A DNA stretch of 64,000 bases from Bryopsis sp. KO-2023 (taxonomy: Eukaryota > Chlorophyta > Ulvophyceae > Bryopsidales > Bryopsidaceae): NCBI GenBank assembly GCA_030272585.1, contig BSYQ01000010.1, forward strand, positions 3,596,001-3,660,000, in the 5' to 3' direction. Of this stretch, positions 35,601 through 46,128 are shown one piece after another. The notes beneath the pieces are model-generated. The model ran no database searches. It had not been told where the DNA came from and saw nothing but the letters and a program-made list of their open reading frames with translations. A program made the translations under genes and the position numbers. Position 1 is the first letter of the stretch, and every line of letters starts with the position of its first letter.

Positions 35601-38066
35601 ACACAGAATTCAGTCCATATAAGCGCAAAAAAAAAAAAAGTGAACAGGTAAATACTTAAGTTGCTTACCACCCATTTTGTTGACACATAATGGTGAGATG
35701 TCAGCTGGTTGATTTGGTTTCGTTTGATCGAATCGAAAGGTAAGAGGAAATGGTGAATTTGGGCCGAACCTAAGGGAGGTCATTTGCATGTGTTCACAGG
35801 CATCTCTTTTCTGCACTGTTATATTCTGAGGTGCACCGGTTTGCCATTCAAAAACGCATACATGTTTTAGCAGTTTTATTTTCAACTTATATTTTTAATT
35901 AATTAAAGGGATATATATATAATAATATATATAACAAAATAGCATTATGGAGGCCCCAAGAACCTGAGTGTCACCTGGAGAAGCAAGGTGCTTTTTCCGA
36001 CGCCTGGATCGCCCCCCACCAAGATCAGACTCCCTTCGACCACCCCGCCACCCAGAACTCTGGACATTTCAGCCCCATCTTTTCCTGCCAGGTTGATCTT
36101 GTTGGTTGACCCTCCCCGCTGCTCAATGATGGATTTCAAGCTCTGAGATGACCCTGCACCACATAACCCCCAAAAAATAAAACACAAAAAAAAAACAAGG
36201 GGGTTGAATTTCAACCGACCCTCCTACACGAGAACGGTAGGTAAAACCCTTTCTTTTTTTCAGTTTTTTTTTTTTTTCTAAAAAGATTTTTTTTGGAGAG
36301 CTGGATGTGGTATTAGGAAGGACACCTCCTCCTTCCAAATATATCCTGAATGTTGCACCTGGAATTTTTCACTGCCCCACGATTTGTTCACTACCACTAG
36401 CCCAGGGCTTAAAGTCAGTGGTGCTCGCATGTCTGCCAAGGGAGCCAGGCAAAAAAACGCAGTAACGGTCGCAGGAGTCAGAACGACACCTCCGTTTTCC
36501 CGCGTTTTACCCCTCCGGAACAGAGACGAGAACGAAAACTTTACTCACTGCCTTCCTCAGACCCCTCCGGACACTCTTTATATTCCACGATTTCCCGCGG
36601 TCGAGTCTGAAAACCGCTGCAGAGCGTTTTCGCTCCTAGGATCGTTCGCAGCTCGTCCTCGTCCCTTATTCCGTGACTCGCCAGATGATTCTTGGCGGTC
36701 GTGAGAGACGATCGCACGTAGGATACTTCGTTTCCGCAGATGAAACAGACCAGCACCGTCTCGTGCATTTTTTCGGCACCCGGCGTGGGTCTGGTCGTTT
36801 GTCGGAACCCATCCCTCACCCAGGAGTTTTTCGACTTCCGTTTTTTTCCAACGATATGCTCCATCGATGGACAGAGACTCAATTCAGAGGTTTTTCTCGA
36901 CTCGAGACGTCGCGCACACGCGTTGGTCGGGACCGGTAGACCGGGAGTAAACGGTCCAGCCGGTCAATGCGAAGACGCCACCGTCCGACCGCCAGAAACG
37001 ACCAGTCGTACCAAAAAAAAATGGAATGGTAATTTTATCATAATGATTATTATTATCAATATTATGATCATTCTCAGATAAATGCACTAATTTATAGAAA
37101 AAAAATAGTTTCTCCAGGACATACCTGCCATCAAACCCTAGAAACAAGGAAACAAGAATTTTTTATTTTTTTTATTTTTCTTTGGGGTGGGAGGGAGAGT
37201 TGTCGATAAAAATAACTACCAAAGACTGGACTTGCCGCCTGATAAGATCCATGCCCCTCGATTTCTTGGGCTGGCGCTGCTTTGACTGTAGTAGTCAATT
37301 TCTTCGCCAGATTCAAAAGCAAGCGAAGCCCTCAAGCCAGCACCGCCACCGACCCCAGCAACACCGATCTCTCTCCTCTCCAAACTGCATCAAAAAGCAA
37401 AACCTTTCCTAGGAATCTCTGTGCATATGTCGCAGCAAAATCTTTTATCAAACATTATTCTGGAGAATGTTTTGCTGTTGTTTTTTTTGGGGGGCGATCC
37501 AGCAGCATGGGAGTGATTATTGCCCATCACTATTCTAAAGTGCCAATTATGCAGCCCTGCATTCGCTGTCTGGAACAAGCTGGTCGTTATTTAACGATTC
37601 TACCGCATCACGGGCATGTTGAATGACAGGCTGGATTATGGGAATGATCTGTAGATATGGTTTGGAAAAGGACAAGGGACCTCTACGAAACGGCGCCAAT
37701 TTGAACCAATTTGACAAAAAATTTGGATAGAAAATTATTCCCATCTCACCAGGCCCATTCATTGCAGTTAGGACACTGGCCTCCATCACGCAGAGCTTGA
37801 TGACCACATTCTGTGCATTGGAAAACGATTTTTTTCTTGCTTCCTGTGAACACAAGTAAGCAAACCTAAATAAATAAACAGATAAATAATATCATATCAT
37901 ATCGAGCGAACCTATTGAAAGCACAGCCAAAACAACCCGGAAAAATTGGTGGAAAATGTCCACTCCACATCATGGCTCACAGCCAATCGAAAAGTCAACC
38001 TAGATTTTCAGGACATGAGGTTTCCAAATTACACAGAAGAAAAAGAAGAAGTCGAATGAGCGGCAT
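32636..38066 (-). CDS. radA: RadA/Sms-type DNA repair ATPase with extra intervening exons
   Basis: Exons resolved in phase are 38066-38000, 37843-37750, 37384-37220, then 36153-35975, 35598-35493, 35049-34955, 34870-34763, 34466-34271, 33876-33810, 33681-33552, 33366-33166 and 33001-32636. RadA is a bacterial-type RecA paralogue promoting branch migration in recombination; algae and plants carry organelle-targeted forms. Visible are an N-terminal hydrophobic 22-residue leader, a zinc finger (CTECG..CPNCNEW), VLGGGVVEG, Walker [23 protein letters not shown] (usually SGEES), Walker B VVIDSIQ, GHVTKDG, the RadA-specific [15 protein letters not shown] and a Lon-like C-terminal domain. Exon 37384-37220 encodes a linker not seen in bacteria. 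It ends in a phase that cannot join 36153 directly, so at least one exon between them is required. The exon at 36549 is a candidate. Confidence 0.95.
36549..36864 (-). CDS. BED/C2H2-like zinc-finger exon inside the RadA locus
   Basis: The open segment runs from an ATG at 36864 (the frame is also open a little upstream) to a strong donor, GCA/GTGAGT, at 36549. It contains a basic KKRKSKNSW start, then CFIC, sixteen residues, and HLASH. This gives C-x2-C-x16-H-x3-H spacing, as in BED-type fingers, preceded by the Trp and Phe typical of that fold. An acidic tail follows. Its end phase fits the RadA Walker A exon at 36153, and a weak acceptor at about 36881 fits the phase left by the RadA exon ending at 37220. 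It may be an extra RadA exon, or the first exon of an alternative transcript with its own GC-rich promoter (36880-37010). Confidence 0.55.
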
Positions 38067-38248
38067 GCATTGAAGTAAAGTTTGCCATAAAATTACATAG
38101 CATTTTCTGTCCATCTCAAAATCATGTCGGAAAAAAAAACAAATTTCAGCACCTGCTGCAGCTAGGACAACGGATGAGCGAGCAACTGATCGATGCGATT
38201 TGCTCGGGAAATTAATCTGCTTTTGCAAGAATTGGCTCCCAGAGAAAC
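38067..38248. promoter_or_regulatory. Divergent promoter region of RadA and the 5-phosphatase
   Basis: Only 182 bases separate the two predicted start codons. No TATA box or named element is recognised. The position alone supports a bidirectional promoter. Confidence 0.5.
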
Positions 38249-41200
38249 ATGAGTTCACTGACCCCACACGCAGATTTCCACCACAAACTGCCCGAAAACA
38301 CCGAAATATTTGAACTCCTCTGGAGGCAATCATACACACTGGAGCGAAACTTTCCGATGGTAGTCCCAGAGAGGTTTGCGCATGTGCAAAGAAAAACGAG
38401 GCTGCAGGATTCAGTTAGGGAACCTGTGAAGCAACACATTGGTGCGATTCGTGTCTGGCTGGTATTACAATGGTGTGTTAATGTGTCAGTGTGTCTGACT
38501 GGTTTCAAAAAAGTGATGGATGATCTTCGATTCGACAAAATGCATCCATTCTCATGATCATGAGAAACCTCGAACTGCTGTGGATGAGCAGTTCAGGATT
38601 TGTGTCTGTTTCTTTGGGGAAACAGAAAGATCACAAAGGAGGGAGCCAGACCCGACAGAGGACGACGAAACTGCATAAGACAGGAAAAGAAAGCAGCACT
38701 GTCGAGTTCAAAAAGTCGAGAAACAGAACCATAGACACTGTTTCAACCTTTTCCTTTTCCTCTTCCTTTTCGCGATTGTTAACAAACTCCAGAGCAGAAC
38801 AATGGGAACCGCTTCAAAACTTCACCCCCGACGTCCGTTCGCAGTTTCTGGAAATCACAGAAAGGTCACACGACGGCCAAGACTGAGTCAACAGCCATCC
38901 TGTCAGTCCTGGGAATAATGGGCAACAATCGAGAACATTAGAACGCCAAATCATCGTTGAGGATCCCAAGCGAGCTTGCATGATCCGAAAGCACAGCCGC
39001 CACCTCCTTATGTACTGACTTGTAAAAATGGGCGATACGTTGTTTTTCTTGTCGAGCTACGAGGCGTCGGCTTTTGCGTTAACTATGAGCATCGCATTGT
39101 TTCCCTTCCGTTGGTTTTAGTTCAGGGCTCGTGTGTCTTGTAAAAAAAATGCGACTGTGCAGTAGCGACAAACATCTGGTAACAAAAAGTGAACCACATG
39201 GCCAGAGGTCGACGATTTCACCCTGCGTCTCTTACTCCCCCAAATACACGCCGCCATTGATCTCATGGCTTTTGCCAGGTTGAGGCGGCCATTCACCTTG
39301 CGGACATACTCCTCCATCAAGCAAATGTTACATCAACACCAAGAGTTACAGAGGTGAAAATTCGAACCTGCGGCTCTTGGCAGAACAAAAAAACGAAAAC
39401 TCTTCACTATAATCTGAGCGACAAGGGCGCATATCGCATCGCGTACCGTTTTCCGACTGTCACGAGAGAATGTACGTCGTGATTCCAGGTCGAGACGCGT
39501 GTGCGGCGGGTCTCGACATTCCGTTCCGAATCCTCCGACGTCGAAACGCAAGCAAACCTTGAGGATAGTATCCCTGCCAGCTACATTTCTTCCTACAAAG
39601 ACATCGATCAAAGTTGTGATGAGGCTCAATTCGATCCGATATCGTCAGGGATGGGGACAATGCTGGATTCGAGCAGGTAGATAAGTGCTTTACTCCAATT
39701 CCAATAATCAACGCCATTTCGCCAACAAGAAAAATGAAAAAAATGACGTTGGAATGCACAGGCAGAATCTTCAAATGGAAATACAAAAACCAGTTCCACT
39801 AACACCCAAGTTCACGTCATCACCATTGAACTTGTGTTGCTTTGGAAAGGGCTACTGAGTTTGGTGTCTTACAAGAACCGTGTGGTCTACTCCAGGGACG
39901 TCCAGGAGGACGAAATATTGCTAACTATGGGCAGCGATATCGCGTTCAGCACAGGGAACATATTAGCCAATGGGCTTAACAACGATTCCATGAAATCAAA
40001 GTCTCTTGAAAGAGTGCCTACAGGTTCGGCAAGGTAAAGCACAAGCCTCAGCGAGATTCTTGCATGGCTGTGAGATATGCATGCAACTCAGCAGTTAGAT
40101 TTTTTGGAATGGTTCCAGGGAGCAAGCAAAGGTGTACCCTCCAGCCCGCTCAACTCCGTCATCAAGGCGAATAGGCGTTCGACTGCTGCAAGCCACCGAC
40201 CTGGTCGCACGAGAAGAGTTCGATCCTTTTGCAGAAGTGAGGGTAGAAAACACCGTCACCAAAAGCCAAGCCATCAGCAAGGTGTGGAACGTTAAACAAA
40301 GGACTCCATCTTAAGCTCATGAGATGCAATCCGACACCAGTGACTGAGAGGATTCTGCTTTCCAGAACGCACACCCTGAGTGGAACGACTTCCTTGTATT
40401 CAACGTGAAAAATCCAGAGGTTGCCGTGTTGAAGGTGAAGCTGCTCGATGGAATGCGATGTTTCAAAAATGGTAAAACCTGCTTTCGATTTTTATGGCCC
40501 TTCTAACACGTAGCAATCATTTTTTGGGACTGCAAGAAAGTCGCCGATCCAAACAGGATGTGGATTCTTTGATTTGTTGTGCTCACACTTTCCCTGTCAA
40601 CAGTTCTTTTGGGGGAGGTTCAACTGGCGATAAAAGGATTCGCAATGGACCCAGAAGGGTCTCGAATACCCAAATGGCATGTGCTCACTAAAAAGGGCAA
40701 GGTGGCTGGGAAATTGATGATGCAAGTGTACTATGTTGGGGTAAGAGAACACACCAATTTTTTGTTTGCAAGTGAGTAAAACTCCATCATACTTACTCCG
40801 AAATAAATAGTCGAAGGCCAACACAGTTGGGTCGAAACGTAGGAGCAAGAAAATCGACCACTTCGAGTGGCCTGCAAGACCTGGAACGTTGGCAACGAAG
40901 AGCCCGCAGACTCGTTCCGCTCGTGCTTCAGGAATTTGGACGGGTAGATTTTCACTGGGAAAATTTCCATGCATACATTTAGGTGTATGTTTGTTTCAAT
41001 CAAGAGCTCATCAGAACAGAAAATCGGAAGCTCATGGAGTCCTTGTCTTGTAGGGATGGCTACGATCTCGTTGCGGTTGGAGTTCAGGAGTGCTACTACA
41101 AAGTTGGGCCTCAGAATGATGGTGAGTAAAACGAAACAAACATGACATATTACATTATGTTAGAGAATGGCCTTCTCCTTCTACAGTAGTCAGTAAAGAA

Positions 41201-44103
41201 TCGCATAAAGAACCAATCCACAACACCACTACATCCTCAGAATATAGGAGACCCACAGCATGTAGCTTGTCGCAGCTGCTGTCCAGATCTGGTGCTTAGG
41301 GAGTATCCATGATTGCAGATTCTTCCAGCGGCCCTACTCTATTTCCAGACACCTATCCAGGTTCCACCCGAAGCAATGAATCATCACCTGGAACTCCAAC
41401 GATGCGGTTGAATAGGAGCGGGTCATTTGGCGTGGATTCGACGGGGAGAAGAAGTGGTGTCAGAATATCTAATGCGGCACAATCCTTGAAAAAAGCGTTT
41501 GATAAGCTACCGCAGCAAGCCCAAGACACGAAAATAGCATTTGAGGCAAGCAGCGAGCTTTCTTAAGTTCAAATCAAACTGTGCAGGTTCGTCCGTTGTG
41601 CCGCCGTGTGGCAAGAGTGAATTCATCTTGGCTGCGCAGCATCCGACTTTCGCTAGGCAACGTTTGCATCACGAAACAGCGACGTGCAAAATCTTGGAGC
41701 ACCTGCCACCTTGTTCAAATCGATAAACAGGCATTTCTTTTATTTCCCTGACAAGCGCTGTGGGATTGCAGGATTTGCTGAGGGATGCTTTGGGGGATGA
41801 ATATTGTATGGTGAAAAGCATTCATATGCGTCATATTAGGATGTTTATATTCGCATCGAACGCCATCTTCCCCGCCATCTCAAACATAAAATTCGCCAGT
41901 CAGGCGACAGGTAACAAAAGTTGCAGATGCACTCCCACAGAACACCACACAATATCGCTCTCTAACGCCTGTATGGATTGCCGCAGGTGTTGGGGGTGTC
42001 GGTCAAAACAAGGGCGGAGTAGCAATCGCCCTGAACGTGTGGGATACCGAATTGTGCTTCATCAACAGCCATTTGGCGGCGCACCAGGACAAAACACCTG
42101 CTCGCAACGCAATGTACAGAAATATCATCCGTGGGTTAAGGCTCGACCCCTACAACATGGACATCGTGACTGGATACCACCATATTTTTTGGATGGGAGA
42201 TCTTAACTATAGGATCATGTTTGGACAGCAAGGTGCTTCTCCGACAGATGAGGATTTCGGCGCTTTGGTGAGACGCTGAGGTTCGCCTGTGTTAACTAGT
42301 CGAAGGGATGAAAAAAAGTGTTTGATTCCAGTGCTGGTGAGGAGAAGCTTGGGTCTTTTTATAAAACGAATGTTCACTTTCAGATCCAGCTGTGCTACGA
42401 GAAAAACATTAATGGGCTTCTGGAGCTCGACCAGCTCAGACAACAGATCGCGAAGAAGAAAGCTTTCGATGATTTCCAGGAAGGCCAAATCACATTCGTC
42501 CCAACATACAAGGTAACGTTTTGCTGAGAAGAGACACCTGTTTAACAGTTGCTCTTTGCCTTTGCCTTTATTTTCGCAATAATTACATCATACCTCTTTG
42601 TGGCTTTCCTCAGATGGAGCGAAAGGCGGGACAGATTTGGGATCCAATGCGTTTGCCTGCCTGGTGCGATAGAGTGCTGTGGAAGTCTCTCATCCCCTCT
42701 AAAAACGTCGAAGTCCTCGACTACTACTCAGTGCCAGAAATCACATCCTCCGATCACAAACCTGTGGTCGGATTTTACCTTGTGCCTACAGGTGCCTCGG
42801 GCTGCAGCTCTTAAGAATGCTTAGAGTAAGGAATTTGACGGGCCGATTCGAGCAGAAATTTTGTTGTGTTTGTGCAGTGACTTACACTTACGATGGGGGC
42901 AAGGACAAGATGGTCGTGGTGGATATTATTTCATTGTTTGCGACGGGACTGTTTATGCTGAAGAAGCGTGCACGGAATAACCTGAGTCCCCCAAACCCGC
43001 AGGCGAGCAAGAAATCCAACCCCCACATAGCATAACGTCTTGTGTACATAGGCGCAATCACGGGGGCCGGGGGGGGCCTGGCCCCCCTAAAAAAAATTCT
43101 GCCCCCCCCCAAGAAGGCTAGCAAAAAAAAAAAATCCTCTTCAGCAAAAATCCTATTCAGATTTTCTACTGCACGGTATAAAAATTAAAAGTGGCCCCCA
43201 AAAAAATATTTCGGCCCCCCCTCCCCCGAAATCCTGGTTGCGCCTATGCTTGTGCATGCTTTATAACCCATACTGATGAATACCTTCTTGTGCTGGAACA
43301 TCTGTCGAATGGTATGTCTCGCAATCAGTAGGTGATCATCAACTGCCCCAGGTTGAAGCAGCAAAAGACGTCGATCGTCTTGCACACGCGAGACCCCGTC
43401 TGGAGGTCCCCTATAAGACTCAAATTCAAGGAGACCGAGCTGCACGATTTGGTGAACTACAGGTGAACCACCAACGTATCCCGTGTTGCGATTTGTTGCT
43501 TTCGTGTTGAAGAAGCAGTGTTTGATTCAGATTTTCTCTTGGACGCAGACTCATGTTTCGTGTTGTGAGCGTGAGCCAGGGAAACCCCCAGACCATAGGA
43601 AGAGGGGTCCTGAATTTTGACCAAGTTTTGTCTAGAACAAAATGCAACAAAAGAGTGTCGTTCACATTCAACGTCGCTCTTCAATACAACGGGCTTGGAG
43701 CGGGTATGGATTGAAGTGGTCTGCTGCAAATGTTTTTCCTTTTTCTGGTCATTGCGGGCTGCCTTCCATGTTTCCTTCTCAATTCAACTAACCGATCAAC
43801 GGCTGCTGCTGAGCCGTATGCGAGTTTAATTAAAAGGTTCCTCCTTTTAACCTTTTTCTTCTTTTTGGGGGTGGGAGCATCTGTGGCCCACAGTCGCAAC
43901 CTGGCGTATCAATCTGTTTGTGACTCTTTTTCGCTGTGATTTCTGCAATTGATCGCTTCGATTGGCTGCCACCAGGAAACCTGTGTGGTGACGTGAAGGC
44001 GAGCGTCAAAAGCAAACGGCGGGCAAGGAAAAACTTCTCCGAACCTTTGCTTGAGCAGCTGGCCAGAGATGGAATGACAAGACCGGGCCCTATGCGTGAA
44101 TGA
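38249..44103 (+). CDS. Inositol polyphosphate 5-phosphatase with flanking C2 domains
   Basis: Exons are 38249-38373, 38793-38864, 39489-39676, 39896-40033, 40119-40281, 40366-40471, 40604-40740, 40843-40943, 41054-41121, 41319 to about 41548, 41772-41910, 41987-42267, 42384-42512, 42614-42791, 42878 to about 43030, 43352-43462, 43549-43703 and 43976-44103. Joints 38864/39489, 41548/41772 and 43030/43352 are unresolved. The first C2 domain spans 40119-40740 (IGVRLLQATDL, DPFAEV, NAHPEWNDFLVF). The IPPc catalytic domain follows with CKTWNVGNEEP, LVAVGVQE, INSHLAAH, RN, FWMGDLNYRI, LPAWCDRVLW and SSDHKPV; all catalytic motifs are intact. A second C2-like domain follows (KTSIVLHTRDPVW) and the tail is basic. 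The family removes the 5-phosphate of phosphoinositides or inositol phosphates at membranes. A Ser-rich loop interrupts the catalytic domain after VGPQND. The exon ending at about 43030 would read into a stop, with no clear GT donor. Confidence 0.93.
43039..43256. mobile_element. hAT-type MITE with 8-bp target duplication
   Basis: The 202-bp element (43047-43248) has terminal inverted repeats CATAGGCGCAATCA and its complement, with one mismatch in 14. It is flanked by CTTGTGTA (43039-43046) and CTTGTGCA (43249-43256), an 8-bp duplication with one difference. Subterminal poly-C/poly-G blocks are typical of this abundant eukaryotic MITE type. It has no coding capacity. The 8-bp duplication points to the hAT superfamily. 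It sits in an intron of the 5-phosphatase gene, a few bases after the last codons of the preceding exon. Confidence 0.92.
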
Positions 44104-44546
44104 CCGACCACCAGTTGCCGCCTTACCAGTTTTGACCAAAAATATACTGGTGGTCATTACCAAGGACTAATTCCACTTCAAGGATATTGAGCAGTCCTTC
44201 CTCCCATCACATAGACATTACCAATCTAATTTTCATTTTCAATTTTTGCGAGTGTAGAGATGTCTTTGCTGTTGCACTGATTTGAGAGATTTTTCCTCTC
44301 GAGTTACTATGACTGTCATCAGGCACTTTTAAAAAGTATTCAGAGAACTCACACACGATTCTAATCACATAGCTTTTCCAAAATTGGACTCTCTCACAAA
44401 CCCACCAAGAAAAAAAGGCAAAAAAAAAGGCAAAAAAGAAGCAAAACGTGTTCAAGAAAAAAAGATATCAATTTGTGCCCAAAATCATCGGAAAAAGAGG
44501 GATGATTGAGAGGGCGATGAAAGTTTGATGTGGTCGATTTTTTTTT
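44104..44546. other. Convergent spacer
   Basis: The 3' flanks of the 5-phosphatase (+) and the DUF3181 gene (-). Contains an AAAAAAGGCA tandem pair at about 44415. No gene is seen. Confidence 0.5.
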
Positions 44547-45935
44547 TCAACGTCCATCAGCAAAGTCTTTGCAAATTTTCATGAAGTCCTCCATGGGATA
44601 CGATGGAAGGGCATCTGTCAATCGGACCTTCAATTTGCCTCCCCCAAGTTTGATCGGCACCTGTTTCCAGCAAATTCATAATCCATCGTGAGGTTGATCC
44701 ATCTCCATGCAGAAACTGATATATATATTATTTAGTTTTGTTAACATTGTTTTTATTTATTTATTTATTAATATTCAAGCTGGTTTACGATCATCCCTAC
44801 CCCCAAAAATACAAGAGGAAAATTACGCAACCAAAACTCTGTACAATACTGGATGCTCAATTTTAGCATTTTACGTTTCCCAAAACAATCAGGAACGAAT
44901 CGGACGCATTTTACCTGTCTCAAGAATTGTTCAATTTCGACTTCATCAAATCTGCCTGAGGAAAGCTCCGGACCCAACTTGGTTGCCAAAACATTATGCA
45001 TTTTCGTGTTTTCGGCCACCGTGATATCCCTCAAGTACAAGTGCCATCCATTGATATCGATGTACACATCCCGACCCAACCGGTCAGCCAGCTCACCATA
45101 CGGGCTTTTGTCCTCGGATGATTTTGCCACCAGTTTGGCAACATCAAACCAGCCCCCAACCACTGGAGAGAGAAAATGAAAAACACAACATTTTGTACCA
45201 GCGAACCTTCCCCCCGAATCATTATTCAAGAAAATTTCCACAGTCAAATCCCATCAAAATTGGTGGGCGATCTTGCGAGAGTTTTTTTTCTCTTTTCTCT
45301 CATATCCTTCCTAAAATTGGGAGCAGGGATCCCTGCGGAACACCTGAATAATAATGGTGGCTACTTGAATAACTGTGAACTGTATCAGACCTACTTTTCC
45401 CAAAGAGCTAAGGGATATCACCCACTGACTATGCTGCACAGTTTGCATCTCTAGATGTTAGGCCATAGCCTCCCATGGGACCTTGAGTTTTTGAGTATAA
45501 CTAAACAAAGTGCAGCAGGTCGTTGCCTCACCATCTTGGCCTAATCCTTGCATCCTGACACCAGTCCTGGCCCTACGTACAGCCGTCAATCTGGATGGCA
45601 CAACTACAGAAAATTGGAATTGGTTGCCATGCTGAATGAGTTGCCATTCACAGCATCACCACTGAAGAAAATCATTGTGAAATTCAAGAAGAACAAAAAA
45701 AAAAAACCCTCAATTTCATGCTCTGCTTGGTTTTCGTTCGATTCGTTTCCGATTGAGGGAACTTACTAACACGTGCGCCCGTCGCGCCGCAAAGCTTTGG
45801 GACTCTAATGGCGATCATACCGACTGCTCCCGATTTGAAATCAAAGAACGGGGGGTCGTGGTTGCTAGGTCGCGCAGGCAACGTTCCAGAATTGGGTGTT
45901 GAATGATGAGTCATTGCTGAGGGTATGATATCCAT
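44547..45935 (-). CDS. DUF3181-family protein, plastid/cyanobacterial type
   Basis: Three exons in phase (45935-45767, 45162-44915, 44660-44547) give 176 residues. The core reads LADRLGRDVYIDINGWHLYL, then RDITVAENTKMHN, LATKL, EQFLRQVPIKLGGGK and VRLTDALPSYPMEDF. This is the pattern of cyanobacterial DUF3181 proteins, which are of unknown function and also occur in photosynthetic eukaryotes. The first 80 residues are extra compared with cyanobacterial members. They are rich in Ser, Pro and Ala with a short apolar stretch (GMIAIRVPKLCG), so they could include a targeting peptide; a later Met at that stretch could be the true start. Plastid location is inferred from family distribution. Confidence 0.85.
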
Positions 45936-46128
45936 TTCATTTTCACCAGAGATTGCTCAAAATTTTTGGGGATTTGGCGGCTCCCACAACGAGCAGCCGC
46001 ACACAGCCGCCGAAACACGCCAAAGATGATCGCAACACAGCCTTAAGGAAGTGTGAATTTTGCAAAGCCAGAATATATCCCAGGACTGTTGGTCGATCGA
46101 GGCGAGCACCGGATCCTAGAGTTCCAGC

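Noticed and set aside
39117-39320. Minus-strand frame MEEYVRKVNGRLNLAKAMRS
   Set aside because: It lies within the plus-strand 5-phosphatase gene, has no motif or splice partners, and is probably an antisense shadow.
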